Part shown: piece by piece, positions 26,274 through 35,177 of the stretch
How positions within the stretch are numbered: the stretch's first letter is position 1
Layout: each line of letters opens with the position of its first letter
From: WVZL01 sp041862375
GTDB taxonomy: Bacteria; Acidobacteriota; Aminicenantia; Aminicenantales; Aminicenantaceae
Direction: 5' to 3'
Length of the DNA stretch: 39,123 nucleotides
Assembly (NCBI GenBank): GCA_041862375.1
Contig: JBGVTE010000114.1
Location: 1 to 39,123 of the forward strand
Translations under genes and position numbers: made by a program
The notes under the pieces: generated by a model
What the model saw: the letters and a program-made list of their open reading frames with translations, nothing else
What the model was told of the DNA's origin: nothing
The model's database searches: none

Positions 26274-26433
26274 GGGACAGGCTACTTTTTTTAAAAAGGG
26301 GTAGCTATACGTGAGACCTGGCTTTTTATTCAAATAATTAAAGAACTTCAATGTTTCTCCTTGGGATCATTTCAAGTTAATGTCTGATCCAAGTAGACAA
26401 AAATTGTCATTTTTAAAAAAAGTAGCCTGTCCC
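26274..26433. mobile_element. 160-bp MITE/REP-like element with perfect 24-bp terminal inverted repeats
   Basis: The left end (26274-26297) begins GGGACAGGCTAC and is the exact reverse complement of the right end (26410-26433), which closes with GTAGCCTGTCCC. The interior has no ORF. The left arm also folds locally, because GTAGC recurs at 26300-26305. No target-site duplication is obvious. A shorter, degenerate relative lies at 35178-35217. Short non-coding elements with such ends are usually moved by a transposase encoded elsewhere; none is in this window. It fills the divergent gap between the M16 operon and metK, so its ends adjoin both promoter regions. Confidence 0.8.
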
Positions 26434-26443
26434 CTTAATTGTA

Positions 26444-26472
26444 TTGAAAATAAGCTTTCTTTGTGCTATTGT
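26444..26472 (+). promoter_or_regulatory. Candidate metK promoter
   Basis: TTGAAA (26444-26449), a 17-bp spacer and TATTGT (26467-26472) lie 28 bp before the ATG at 26501. The leader would be about 22 nt, too short for a SAM riboswitch, and I see no such fold. It starts 10 bp after the right end of the inverted-repeat element. Confidence 0.45.
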
Positions 26473-26500
26473 TTCTGCTAATTCATTTGCGGAGTTTAAA

Positions 26501-27667
26501 ATGAGTAAAGAAGGAAAACATCTGTTTACTTCCGAGTCAGTAACTGAAGGTCACCCGGATAAAATATGTGATCAGATATCTGATGCTGTATTGGATGATC
26601 TTATCAAACAGGATCCAAAGAGTAGAGTAGCATGTGAAGCTCTGGTGACTACAGGTCTTGTCCTTATCGCCGGAGAAATAACAACGAATGGCTATTGCGA
26701 CTTCCAGAAGCTAGTCAGGAATACCGTTAAAGAAATTGGCTACACCAGAGCTAAATACGGATTTGACTATGAGACTTGCTGTGTCATCTCTTCTATTCAT
26801 GAGCAATCACAGGATATTGCAAGAGGAGTCGACGAGACAGAAGATCATGAGCAAGGAGCAGGAGACCAAGGACTCATGTTTGGTTTTGCTTGTAACGAAA
26901 CAGAGGAATACATGCCAATGCCTATCATGTTGGCGCATAAACTGGTCAGGCGTCTGGGTAACGTGAGAAAAGAGAAGATTCTTAATTATCTCAGGCCAGA
27001 TGGGAAGTCACAGGTAACAGTGGAATACGATGGAGATATTCCCCGGAGAATAGAAACAATTGTTATTGCAGCCCAGCATGATAGGGTAGTAAAAATGAGC
27101 GATTTAAGGGAAGATATAAAGAAAGTGGTAGTTGGAGAAATTATTCCCCCTGATATGCTCGATAAAAACACTAAGGTCTATATCAATGAAACAGGACGAT
27201 TTGAACAGGGAGGACCTTTAGCTGATACAGGTCTAACCGGGCGTAAAATAATAGTTGACACATATGGAGGTGTTGGAAGCCACGGAGGAGGCTGTTTTTC
27301 TGGAAAAGACCCTTCAAAAGTTGACCGTTCAGGTTCTTACATGGCCCGCTACATCGCTAAAAATATGGTTGCAGCCGGAATTGCTGATAAATTGGAAGTT
27401 CAGTTGGCCTACGCTATTGGAGTTTCCCATCCAGTTTCAATAATGGTTGATTCCTTTGGCACAAGTAAAATCTCAGAAGATAAAATCAAGGAGCTAATCA
27501 GAACTCATTTTAAACTCTCTCCAAAGGCAATGATTGAGAGCTTAAATTTACTCCGTCCTATATACAAGAAAACAGCCTGCTACGGACATTTTGGACGGAA
27601 TGAAAAGGAGTTCACCTGGGAGAAAATTGATAAGGCAGAAGAGTTGAAAAAGGATGCAGGCATTTAA
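26501..27667 (+). CDS. metK: S-adenosylmethionine synthetase
   Basis: A 388-residue methionine adenosyltransferase, making SAM from methionine and ATP. Signatures are FTSESVTEGHPDKICDQ (His18 and Asp20 at the active site), GAGDQGLMFGFA and GGGCFSGKDPSKVDRS. The last normally reads GGGAFSGKD, so Ala is Cys here. I chose the ATG at 26501 because GGAG sits 6 nt upstream and homologues begin just before this motif. An upstream in-frame TTG at 26444 would add 19 residues unlike the family and overlaps the promoter. ahcY lies downstream, completing two steps of the methylation cycle. Confidence 0.97.
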   Translation: MSKEGKHLFTSESVTEGHPDKICDQISDAVLDDLIKQDPKSRVACEALVTTGLVLIAGEITTNGYCDFQKLVRNTVKEIGYTRAKYGFDYETCCVISSIHEQSQDIARGVDETEDHEQGAGDQGLMFGFACNETEEYMPMPIMLAHKLVRRLGNVRKEKILNYLRPDGKSQVTVEYDGDIPRRIETIVIAAQHDRVVKMSDLREDIKKVVVGEIIPPDMLDKNTKVYINETGRFEQGGPLADTGLTGRKIIVDTYGGVGSHGGGCFSGKDPSKVDRSGSYMARYIAKNMVAAGIADKLEVQLAYAIGVSHPVSIMVDSFGTSKISEDKIKELIRTHFKLSPKAMIESLNLLRPIYKKTACYGHFGRNEKEFTWEKIDKAEELKKDAGI

Positions 27668-27819
27668 CACTACTTGATAAGAAAGGAAACTATCCTGCAA
27701 GCTATAAAAAGAATGTTGTTCGTGACCTGTTTGTTGGGCAAAAAAGGTAAGATATAAAGTAAATTAAACAAACCAAGAGTCCCAGAGGAAAGAAACAAAC
27801 TTATCTCTAGGAGTGGATA
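27668..27819. other. Intergenic region between metK and ahcY
   Basis: A 152-bp AT-rich gap. I see no convincing terminator, SAH riboswitch or strong promoter. An AGGAG at 27809-27813 serves ahcY. Confidence 0.6.
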
Positions 27820-29076
27820 ATGGAACATGATGTCAAAGACTTAAAGCTTGCTGAGAAGGGAAAGAGAAAGATTGAATGGGCGGAAAGATACATGCCTGTT
27901 CTCAGCTTTTTAAAAGAAAAATTTGTGAATGAAAAGCCTCTCAGGGGGGCGAGAATTTCTGCCTGCCTTCATGTTACCAGTGAAACAGGGAACTTAATGG
28001 AGGTTCTAAAGAATGGCGGTGCTGAAGTTCGACTTACCGCATCCAATCCGCTCAGCACCCAGGATGAGGTCGCTGCTGCTTTAGTGAATAAGTATAAAAT
28101 CCCTGTTTTTGCCATAAAAGGCGAAGATAACAAGACGTATTACAGACATATTAATCAAGCCTTAGACCATGGACCACAGATTACCATGGATGATGGAGCT
28201 GATTTAGTTACTACTGTTCATTCTCGCAGGAAGGAATTGATAGATGAGATTATCGGTGGAACAGAGGAAACTACAACGGGAGTCATCCGGTTGAGGAGTA
28301 TGGCAAAAAAGAGAGTGCTTCGCTATCCCATAATAGCAGTTAACAACGCGAATACTAAGTATCTGTTTGATAACCGTTACGGAACAGGACAGAGTACACT
28401 CGACGGAATTTTAAGGGCAACTAATATTCTTATTGCTGGTTTGAATTTTGTTATTGCAGGCTATGGATGGTGTGGCCGGGGAGTTGCAATGCGAGCAAAA
28501 GGTGCCGGGGCTAAAGTAATCATTTGCGAAGTTGATCCCCTTCGAGCTCTCGAAGCTGTGATGGATGGTTTCCAGGTAATGGCTCTAAAAGAAGCTGCCA
28601 AGGTCGGAGATATTTTTATAACGGTAACTGGGGATAAAAGAGTAATCACCCGCAGTCATTTTTTGAAGATGAAGGATGGCGCGATTGTTGCCAATTCTGG
28701 CCATTTCAATGTTGAGATCGACATACCAGTCTTAGAGGAATTATCCAGAAAAAAGAGAAAAATTAGAGAGTTTGTGGAAGAGTATACTCTGGAAAGCGGC
28801 AAGAAAATATACCTTTTAGGTGAAGGCCGACTGATTAACCTAGCCGCAGCCGAAGGGCATCCTGCCACAGTTATGGATATGAGTTTTGCTAATCAAGCCC
28901 TCTGTGTGTCTTACCTTTTCAGGAAAAAAGGAAAATTTGAGAAAGAAGTTTACCCTGTCCCAAGAGAAATTGACGAGGAAATTGCCCGTATGAAACTCCG
29001 ATCTATGGGAATAGAAATTGACACTCTAACCGCGGAGCAGAAAAGATATTTAACTGATTGGGAAGAGGGAACCTAA
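27820..29076 (+). CDS. ahcY: Adenosylhomocysteinase
   Basis: A 418-residue NAD-dependent hydrolase that splits S-adenosylhomocysteine to adenosine and homocysteine, relieving inhibition of methyltransferases. It has the substrate-domain patterns ACLHVTSETGNL, LTASNPLSTQDEVAAALV and EETTTGVIRL, the NNANTKYLFDNRYGTGQS lysine/Asn block and the NAD loop GYGWCGRG (about residue 215). It is shorter than the E. coli-lineage and eukaryotic forms and resembles the archaeal/thermophile-type enzyme, where the long insertion is absent. Its AGGAG ribosome-binding site is well spaced. It converges on the TPR gene, 13 bp away. Confidence 0.96.
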   Translation: MEHDVKDLKLAEKGKRKIEWAERYMPVLSFLKEKFVNEKPLRGARISACLHVTSETGNLMEVLKNGGAEVRLTASNPLSTQDEVAAALVNKYKIPVFAIKGEDNKTYYRHINQALDHGPQITMDDGADLVTTVHSRRKELIDEIIGGTEETTTGVIRLRSMAKKRVLRYPIIAVNNANTKYLFDNRYGTGQSTLDGILRATNILIAGLNFVIAGYGWCGRGVAMRAKGAGAKVIICEVDPLRALEAVMDGFQVMALKEAAKVGDIFITVTGDKRVITRSHFLKMKDGAIVANSGHFNVEIDIPVLEELSRKKRKIREFVEEYTLESGKKIYLLGEGRLINLAAAEGHPATVMDMSFANQALCVSYLFRKKGKFEKEVYPVPREIDEEIARMKLRSMGIEIDTLTAEQKRYLTDWEEGT

Positions 29077-29089
29077 ATGAAGTAAGGGA

Positions 29090-29854
29090 TTACTCCTTAT
29101 TTATTATCTTTAAATACTGGGTGATTCTCTCCTTCATTTGAGGATCAGTTACTTTATTATATATGCCTTCAAAGATCTCTTTTGCTTCACTGAATTGGTT
29201 GTTATAAAAAAAGGCTACAGCCAGATTGAAGCTGAAATTTATCTCGCCTGGAACAATAATTAATGCCCTTGTATAACTTTCTATAGCTTGAGGGAAATTG
29301 TTAGTCTTTTCGAAAATGAGACCTATGAGGTTATAAGCCATTGCAAAGCGTGCGTTTTCTTTAATCGATTTCTGAGCATAATCGAGTGCTTCGTTAAATT
29401 TTTCCTGTATATAGAATAATCGAGCCAGATTATAGTAAGGTTTCTCTTTGGTGGGATAGTCCTTATCAGCAATTGCTTTTAAGAACTCTTCTTCCGCCCT
29501 ATCTATGATTCCCATTTGTTGGTAGATCATTCCAAGGTTATTGTGGGCATCAGTAAATCTAGGATTAATCTCAAGACATTTGTTGAAATGTTTCAGCGAT
29601 TCCTCTAATTCTCCCTTCATAGAATAGGCAATTCCAAGGAAGTTGTAAGCAATGTGATTACGGGGATTTAGAGCAAGTGACTTTTTCAAATATTTGATTG
29701 CTTCGTCTACATTACCTCTATTAAGGTAGAGCAATCCAAGGTTGTACTGGAATTGAGGATCTTTTTCCTGAGCTTCCTTTAGTTTTTTTTGGGAAGAAGC
29801 ACAAAGCATCAAACTTAAACACAGTACAAGGATAAAAATACTTTTATATTTCAT
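29090..29854 (-). CDS. Exported tetratricopeptide-repeat protein
   Basis: A protein of 254 residues from the chosen ATG at 29854, which has a GAGAGGG-type ribosome-binding site and opens a signal sequence (SIFILVLCLSLMLCASS). An in-frame ATG at 29878 would add eight charged residues. About six TPR units fill the rest, e.g. FQYNLGLLYLNRGNVDEAIK and AYNFLGIAYSMKGELEESLK. Cys near the end of the hydrophobic stretch could be lipidated, but the preceding LML is a poor lipobox. The architecture resembles PilW/PilF-type pilotins and general outer-membrane TPR scaffolds; no pilus genes are nearby. It is the last gene of the asnS-to-TPR run. Confidence 0.88.
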   Translation of the reverse strand: MKYKSIFILVLCLSLMLCASSQKKLKEAQEKDPQFQYNLGLLYLNRGNVDEAIKYLKKSLALNPRNHIAYNFLGIAYSMKGELEESLKHFNKCLEINPRFTDAHNNLGMIYQQMGIIDRAEEEFLKAIADKDYPTKEKPYYNLARLFYIQEKFNEALDYAQKSIKENARFAMAYNLIGLIFEKTNNFPQAIESYTRALIIVPGEINFSFNLAVAFFYNNQFSEAKEIFEGIYNKVTDPQMKERITQYLKIINKE

Positions 29855-29911
29855 TGTCTTCCCTCTCTTTCCGTTCAATCCTTAAGCACTTTTTATTTGT
29901 GTTATAATTTT

Positions 29912-30907
29912 TTATTCCTCTTTGAGTTTTCTTGAGAGAAGTTCTCTTAGAGCATTTTTTGGATTCTTATTTTTGTAAAGTACTTGATAGACTTGTTCGC
30001 AGATTGGCATTTCCACTTTTTCCCTCGATGAAAGCTGATGAGCAGAGAGAGTGGTTGATATCCCTTCAGCCACCATTTTCATCTTGGAAGTGATATCGCT
30101 CAGACGTTTCCCTTTCCCTAATTCTATACCTATATTTCTATTCCTGCTCAATTTCCCTGTGCACGTGAGCACTAAATCTCCCATGCCTGCTAATCCTGCA
30201 AAGGTTGGTTGCTTTGCTCCCAGTTTTAAACCCAACCGCGTTATTTCAGCTAAGCCCCTTGTGATTAAAGCTGCCTTGGAGTTGCTGCCAAATTGCAGTG
30301 AATCCGAGATGCCAGCAGCTATGGCGACTACATTTTTTAGGGCTCCGCAGAGTTCCACACCGACCACATCATCACATGTATAACCCCTGAAGTATAGGCT
30401 TGATATAAAGTGTTGGACTTCTCGAGCCAATTTAATGTCTTTTGAGGCTAGAACAACGGCAGTAGGGTGGCCTTGAATAACTTCTCTGGCAAAGCTCGGG
30501 CCAGAAATCACAACAATTCGAGAAGAGAAAAATTGAGAAAAAACTTCCTCCATTATTTCACTCATTCTCTTCAGTGTCCCTTCTTCAATTCCTTTGGTAA
30601 GGCTTACTATAATCTGCTCTGGGTAGAGGAAGGGAGCAATTTTGACATAAATTGTACGGCAGAATTTTGAAGGGACAGCTATAAAAACAACATCTGCCGA
30701 ATAAAGTGCTTCTTCAAAATCATTGAAGAGGGAGACTGCTGGGGGAAAGCTAAAACCAGGCAGAAAGACTTTATTTTCCCTGCTGCTATGAGCTTCCTTA
30801 AAAATTTCTTTTTCTCTTATCCAGAGTTGAGTTTTGATTTTCTGTCTTCCGAGATATATAGCAAAGGCACTTCCCCAGGTGCCTCCTCCGATAATGCTTG
30901 CTCTCAT
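29912..30907 (-). CDS. gpsA: NAD(P)H-dependent glycerol-3-phosphate dehydrogenase
   Basis: A 331-residue enzyme reducing dihydroxyacetone phosphate to sn-glycerol-3-phosphate, the backbone donor for phospholipids. It has the N-terminal nucleotide loop IIGGGTWGSAFA, the catalytic-lysine region GVELCGALKNVVAIAAGISD and the GLAGMGDLVLTCTGKLSRNR signature. The start overlaps the stop of plsY by 4 bp, and its product is the PlsY substrate, so the two are functionally and translationally linked. Confidence 0.97.
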   Translation of the reverse strand: MRASIIGGGTWGSAFAIYLGRQKIKTQLWIREKEIFKEAHSSRENKVFLPGFSFPPAVSLFNDFEEALYSADVVFIAVPSKFCRTIYVKIAPFLYPEQIIVSLTKGIEEGTLKRMSEIMEEVFSQFFSSRIVVISGPSFAREVIQGHPTAVVLASKDIKLAREVQHFISSLYFRGYTCDDVVGVELCGALKNVVAIAAGISDSLQFGSNSKAALITRGLAEITRLGLKLGAKQPTFAGLAGMGDLVLTCTGKLSRNRNIGIELGKGKRLSDITSKMKMVAEGISTTLSAHQLSSREKVEMPICEQVYQVLYKNKNPKNALRELLSRKLKEE

Positions 30908-31494
30908 TTTACTTTTTCACCAAGTTTTCTCTCGTTTCCTTCAATAAGACGTTTTATATTTCCGGAATGCCTTAGAGCGATTATGAGAAAAAGGAGAGCA
31001 CTCAAAATAATTATTTCTCCTTCTTTATGAAAAAGAAAAGCAAAAAAAGGATAGAAAAAAGTAGATAATAGGGAACCTAGGGAAACATAACGGCTGATCG
31101 CAATAACGAGTAAGAAGGTGGCCAGACTGAGAAGGAAAGGTTTAAAGCCCAGCACTGCGTAAGCACCCATTGTAGTTGCTATTCCTTTTCCGCCTCTAAA
31201 CTTGATATAGACAGGAAAACAGTGCCCTAACACTGCGAGAAACGCACACAAGAGTGAAAATCTTAAATCAGAGAATATCCTTAATGCCAGATAAACTGGC
31301 AAAGCTCCCTTAAGAATATCAATAATGATTGCCGGCAGAGTCCATTTCCAGCCTTTAATCCGAAACAAGTTTGTTGCCCCGGTACTTCCGCTTCCAAAAT
31401 CACGAATATCTTTTTTATCGCTAATCCGAAAGAGAATATAGCCGGAAGGAATAGATCCTAAAAGATAAGAAAAAAGGAGAAAAATTATCTTCAT
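30904..31494 (-). CDS. plsY: Acyl-phosphate:glycerol-3-phosphate acyltransferase
   Basis: A 196-residue integral membrane acyltransferase that makes lysophosphatidic acid. All three PlsY motifs are close to canonical: GSIPSGYI, GSGSTGATNLFR and GHCFPVYIKFRGGKGIATTMG. About five to six helices are evident. The 4-bp overlaps with both thpR and gpsA show tight coupling. It is better matched to the family than the paralogue at 15842-16432 and is probably the housekeeping enzyme. Confidence 0.96.
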   Translation of the reverse strand: MKIIFLLFSYLLGSIPSGYILFRISDKKDIRDFGSGSTGATNLFRIKGWKWTLPAIIIDILKGALPVYLALRIFSDLRFSLLCAFLAVLGHCFPVYIKFRGGKGIATTMGAYAVLGFKPFLLSLATFLLVIAISRYVSLGSLLSTFFYPFFAFLFHKEGEIIILSALLFLIIALRHSGNIKRLIEGNERKLGEKVK

Positions 31495-32048
31495 TTTAAT
31501 AGGTATTCAGAAAGTACGATGTATTCAGCTCCTGATGGTTTTAGTATACTTTGAAAAAGGGTTATTTTATTTACAATCATTTCTCCAAAAAATGCCTCTT
31601 GATATTTTTTAAGCTCTTTAATAGTTTCATGAATGAATGAGAATGTTTTAACTCTTCCAAGAGTTAAATGGGGATGAAATGATCGTTTTTCACGAGGAAA
31701 TCCTATTTTTTCCAGTTCAGTCTCCACCTGCTCCTGAAGAACAAAAAGAGTTTTATCTGCTTCTATTCCAACCCACAGAACTCTAGGATTTTTCTTTTCG
31801 GGGGGGAAATAGCCCGTTCCTTTGATTTTTAGAGAAAAGGATTTGAAATTTTCAGAAATATTCCTCAAAATATTTTCAACCTCTGGTATCTGCGCCTTTT
31901 CGATCTCGCCCAAAAATTTCAGTGTTATGTGCATTCCTTGACGTTGAACCCACTTAATTTTTTCTCTTTTTAGAATGAGCTTTTCAATCAATGAAGACAA
32001 GGATTTCTTTATCTCTCTGTCAAGGTCTACAGCAATAAAAGTTCTCAT
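31491..32048 (-). CDS. thpR: RNA 2',3'-cyclic phosphodiesterase
   Basis: A 185-residue 2H-superfamily enzyme with both catalytic HxTL motifs: His40-x-Thr42-Leu43 (HITLKFLGE) and His127-x-Thr129-Leu130 (HPHLTLGRVK). The N-terminus MRTFIAVDLD is typical. It opens 2',3'-cyclic phosphates on RNA, also described as 2'-5' RNA ligase activity. It lies 17 bp after cinA and overlaps plsY by 4 bp, in a common order of housekeeping genes. Confidence 0.94.
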   Translation of the reverse strand: MRTFIAVDLDREIKKSLSSLIEKLILKREKIKWVQRQGMHITLKFLGEIEKAQIPEVENILRNISENFKSFSLKIKGTGYFPPEKKNPRVLWVGIEADKTLFVLQEQVETELEKIGFPREKRSFHPHLTLGRVKTFSFIHETIKELKKYQEAFFGEMIVNKITLFQSILKPSGAEYIVLSEYLLK

Positions 32049-32065
32049 TGCATCATTCCTTGGTT

Positions 32066-33334
32066 TTATTTACTCTTTTCATTTTCTTGGAGATGCCTTC
32101 GCAGCATATCAAGTGCCTTTTGGCTAGATTGAAATTTTATAATTTTTCTATTGCCAGGAAAAATATTTTTTTTAACTTTCGTTCCTTTCTCTGAGGCAAG
32201 GGCTATATAAACTAAACCTACTTGCTTTTCAGGTGAACCTCCGGTCGGTCCAGCAATGCCAGTTATTCCGAGTCCATAACTTGCTCCGGCTTTTTTCCTG
32301 ATTGCTTCAGCCATAGCGGCAGCAACCTTAGGACTGACTGCTCCATGTTCCTTTATTAAAGAAAGCGGAATACCCAAAGAGTCAATTTTTGCCTCATTAC
32401 TGTAAACAACAGTCCCTTGGAGGAAGTAATCCGAGCTTCCAGGAACATTTGTAATGCGGTTACTGAGAAGCCCTCCTGTGCAGGATTCGGCTACTGCCAG
32501 AGTTTTATTCCAATGCCGCAGAAGGTTTCCTACCACTTTTTCAAGTTCTTCTCCAGAAGTAGAAAAAACATTATCTTCGAGTCTTGTTAATATTTGTGCT
32601 TCTATTTTTAGGACTCTGCTTTCTGCCTGTTTCTCGCTCTTAGAGTCGTGAGATGTAAGGTGAATCTCAATCTGACCTGGGTAGGCTAATATGTTGATGT
32701 TGGCGTGGGAAGCTTTAGGATAAAGATCTGAAATGAGTGTTTCTACTTTAGACTCAGTTAATCCGGCTATTTTTAAGACCTTACGAAAGACATAGAGCTT
32801 GCTGATTTTTTTTAGTCGAGGCCAGATTGACTGTTCACATATGGGTTTGAGTTCGTGAGGAGGGCCAGGAAGCAAGACAATTAAGTTCTGGTTTGTATCC
32901 AACCACAAGCCAGGAGCAGTCCCATTCTTGTTTTCGAGTATTTCAGCGCCTTCAATAATGTATGCCTGTTTCTTGTTTACAGCAGGCATTTTGAGCCCTC
33001 GTCGCTCAAACCTCTTTTCAATTGTGCGGAGGAGATCTTTTTTAAAGATAAGCTTCCGCTCAAGAGCTTCTGCAAAGGCTTCTCGAGTCTTATCATCTTG
33101 GGTTGGACCGAGACCTCCTGTTGCAATGATTAGATGGGAACGGGATAGGGCTTCCTTTATTACATGGAGAAGATTTTCCCAATCATCTCCCACTAAAGTT
33201 TTAAATGAAACCTCAAATCCCAAATCATTCAGCCTTTGAGTGAGGTAGAGAGAGTTAGTCTCATTAAAGAATGAGGTAAGAAGTTCTGACCCTACAGCAA
33301 TGATTTCAATTTTTGATTCTATGTTGAGTCTCAT
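32066..33334 (-). CDS. cinA: CinA-family protein (NMN deamidase-related)
   Basis: A 422-residue two-domain protein. The N-terminal COG1058/molybdopterin-binding-like domain (about residues 8-170) has EIIAVGSELLTSFFNETNS and the ATGGLGPTQDDKTREAFAEA loop. The C-terminal PncC-like domain (about 260-415) has AVAESCTGGLLSNRITNVPG, with the active-site serine near residue 283, and GITGIAGPTGG. Family members hydrolyse ADP-ribose and/or deamidate NMN, recycling pyridine nucleotides. The 4-bp overlap with pgpA indicates coupling. Confidence 0.95.
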   Translation of the reverse strand: MRLNIESKIEIIAVGSELLTSFFNETNSLYLTQRLNDLGFEVSFKTLVGDDWENLLHVIKEALSRSHLIIATGGLGPTQDDKTREAFAEALERKLIFKKDLLRTIEKRFERRGLKMPAVNKKQAYIIEGAEILENKNGTAPGLWLDTNQNLIVLLPGPPHELKPICEQSIWPRLKKISKLYVFRKVLKIAGLTESKVETLISDLYPKASHANINILAYPGQIEIHLTSHDSKSEKQAESRVLKIEAQILTRLEDNVFSTSGEELEKVVGNLLRHWNKTLAVAESCTGGLLSNRITNVPGSSDYFLQGTVVYSNEAKIDSLGIPLSLIKEHGAVSPKVAAAMAEAIRKKAGASYGLGITGIAGPTGGSPEKQVGLVYIALASEKGTKVKKNIFPGNRKIIKFQSSQKALDMLRRHLQENEKSK

Positions 33335-33780
33335 TTAAGAAGCAGGTAAATATTCAGAATAAAAGCTGCATAGACAGCTGCAATTATATCATCGATCATT
33401 ATTCCCCAGCCCTTTGCAAGATACTCAAATTTTTTTATTGGGTAAGGCTTAATTATATCAAAGAGACGGAAAAGAAAAAATCCAATAAGAAGGGGAAGCC
33501 ACGAATCAGGAATATGGAAAAGTACAAAAAGCTGGCCACAGGCTTCATCAATAACTATTTTTCTCGGATCTTTTTCTTTTAATCTTATAGCATAGCTGCT
33601 GGAAGCATAGACTCCGATGAAGAAAAAGAGAATAAAAATGATAATGTAAAGTTGCCAGCTCAGGTCGTGGAGGAAAAATTTATAAAGGATAACGATGATC
33701 AAACTCGTTAATGTGCCTGGTGCAATGGGGAAAAAGCCAACTCCAAAAAAAGTTGCCAGTATTTTCCATATAGTCTTCAT
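33331..33780 (-). CDS. pgpA: Phosphatidylglycerophosphatase A
   Basis: A 149-residue membrane phosphatase that turns phosphatidylglycerophosphate into phosphatidylglycerol. Family patterns visible are FFGVGFFPIAPGTLTSL at the start, VIDEACGQLFVL in the middle and IMIDDIIAAVYAA near the end, with Asp/Glu clusters that bind magnesium. About four hydrophobic segments are seen. It overlaps rimO and cinA by 4 bp each. With plsY and gpsA it makes the operon partly a phospholipid cluster. Confidence 0.94.
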   Translation of the reverse strand: MKTIWKILATFFGVGFFPIAPGTLTSLIIVILYKFFLHDLSWQLYIIIFILFFFIGVYASSSYAIRLKEKDPRKIVIDEACGQLFVLFHIPDSWLPLLIGFFLFRLFDIIKPYPIKKFEYLAKGWGIMIDDIIAAVYAAFILNIYLLLK

Positions 33781-35096
33781 CGAATTAATTTTCCGTATAA
33801 ATCATATGTATCATAGTCTATTATTTCAACATTTTGAATTGTATTAACAACTTTTGATATTTTCCCTTTGTGAGGGATAAAGACTACACCATCAATTTCA
33901 GGAGCTTGGAATTGAGTTCGACCCACTAAAAGCTCAGGGTCTTCTTTGAGAGTGCCTTCAATCAGAACTTCAATTTTCTTATTAAGGTATTTATGATTAT
34001 TCTTAAGAGAAATATCTGCCTGAATCTGCATTAGTTCTTCTTTTCTTCTTGTTTTCTCGCTTTCTTCTACTGGGTCTCCGAGGGAAAAAGAGGAAGTTCC
34101 TTCTTCTTGAGAATAGGTGAAGACTCCTAGATGGTCAAACCTTGCTTTCTTACAGAATCTTTTTAAATTATCAAATTCCTCTTTTCCTTCGCCTGGGAAG
34201 CCGACAACGAGGGATGTCCTTAAAGCAATGCTTGGAACTTTTTTCCGAATTTTTCTGATTAGCTTTAATGCTCTTTCCCCGTTCATTGCTCTTTTCATCT
34301 TCTTAATGATTTTTGTTTCAGAATGCTGAAGAGGGATGTCGAGGTAGGGGCAGATTTTTTTCTCTCTCATTATCTCGAGGAGTGACTCACTTATCTCTTC
34401 AGGATAGCCATAGAGTATGCGGATCCATTCGATTCCTTTTATCATTAAAAGTTCTTTAAGGAGGAGAGTTAATCCCTTATTCAATCCAATATCACGTCCA
34501 AAATAGGTTGTGTCCTGGGAGACAATGTTTATCTCCTTCACTCCCAGAGCGGCGATATGCTCTGCTTCTCGGATAATTGATGGTATCGTACGAGAACGAT
34601 AGCTCCCCTTTATCAGAGGAATTGAACAGAAGGAACACTCGTGGGAGCAGCCTTCAGATATTTTTATGTAAGTCCATACTGGCGGCGTTGAAAAGTAGCG
34701 GGGAGAAGTATGATTGTAAAGAAAGCATTTTTTTGATTTCTTAAACGGCTTTGACTCGACTGCCTGGACTATTTTGTCAAAGTCATTTACTCCGAGCCAG
34801 ATATCTATTTGAGGGAATTTTTTTATGAGATTGTCTTTATACCGTTCAACAAAGCAGCCAGCAGCGATAATTTGCTTTACCTTTCCTCTTGATTTCTGGT
34901 CGACAGCTTTCTGAAGAGCCTCAAGAGTTTCCTCTTTGGCAGGCTGAATAAAACCACAGGTATTAATGATTACTGTGTCTGCTTTTTCTGAATTCGAAAC
35001 AAAAGTATAGCCGGCCTTGTTCAGGTACCCCAGCATAATTTCGCTGTCGACAAGGTTTTTGGCACACCCATAACTGATGAGTGCTAAGGTTTTCAT
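33777..35096 (-). CDS. rimO: Ribosomal protein S12 methylthiotransferase
   Basis: A 439-residue radical-SAM enzyme that methylthiolates the conserved aspartate of ribosomal protein S12. The start at 35096 gives the family N-terminus MKTLALISYGCAKNLVDSE; an upstream in-frame ATG at 35126 would add ten hydrophobic residues that relatives lack. Six iron-sulfur cysteines are present: Cys11, Cys47 and Cys81 in the methylthiotransferase domain and Cys150-x3-Cys154-x2-Cys157 (CSHECSFC) in the radical-SAM domain. A TRAM-like end follows (IEVLIEGTLKEDPELLVGRT). No Shine-Dalgarno is present, but a promoter lies 9 nt upstream. Confidence 0.96.
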   Translation of the reverse strand: MKTLALISYGCAKNLVDSEIMLGYLNKAGYTFVSNSEKADTVIINTCGFIQPAKEETLEALQKAVDQKSRGKVKQIIAAGCFVERYKDNLIKKFPQIDIWLGVNDFDKIVQAVESKPFKKSKKCFLYNHTSPRYFSTPPVWTYIKISEGCSHECSFCSIPLIKGSYRSRTIPSIIREAEHIAALGVKEINIVSQDTTYFGRDIGLNKGLTLLLKELLMIKGIEWIRILYGYPEEISESLLEIMREKKICPYLDIPLQHSETKIIKKMKRAMNGERALKLIRKIRKKVPSIALRTSLVVGFPGEGKEEFDNLKRFCKKARFDHLGVFTYSQEEGTSSFSLGDPVEESEKTRRKEELMQIQADISLKNNHKYLNKKIEVLIEGTLKEDPELLVGRTQFQAPEIDGVVFIPHKGKISKVVNTIQNVEIIDYDTYDLYGKLIR

Positions 35097-35105
35097 GATA
35101 AATAC

Positions 35106-35134
35106 ATAGTAATAAGCAAAAAGCAAACAGTCAA
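35106..35134 (-). promoter_or_regulatory. Promoter for rimO with leaderless geometry
   Basis: On the minus strand, TTGACT (35134-35129), a 17-bp spacer and TACTAT (35111-35106) end exactly 9 nt before the ATG at 35096. Transcription would start at or within about 3 nt of the start codon. There is no room for a ribosome-binding site. Confidence 0.5.
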
Positions 35135-35177
35135 CAGCAGCATAGAATTACTGACTCTTGGAATTGTCAGGTAAGGA

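Noticed and set aside
26444..26500. N-terminal extension of MetK from an upstream TTG
   Set aside because: Homologues start at the FTSESVTEGHPDK region, the ATG at 26501 has GGAG 6 nt upstream, and the TTG overlaps the candidate -35 box.
27668..27819. SAM or SAH riboswitch upstream of ahcY
   Set aside because: No characteristic conserved core or convincing stem arrangement was visible in this gap.
29083..29099. Small hairpin (TAAGG/CCTTA) between convergent ahcY and TPR genes as a terminator
   Set aside because: Only 5 bp of stem, without a proper U-tract; it overlaps the end of the TPR gene.
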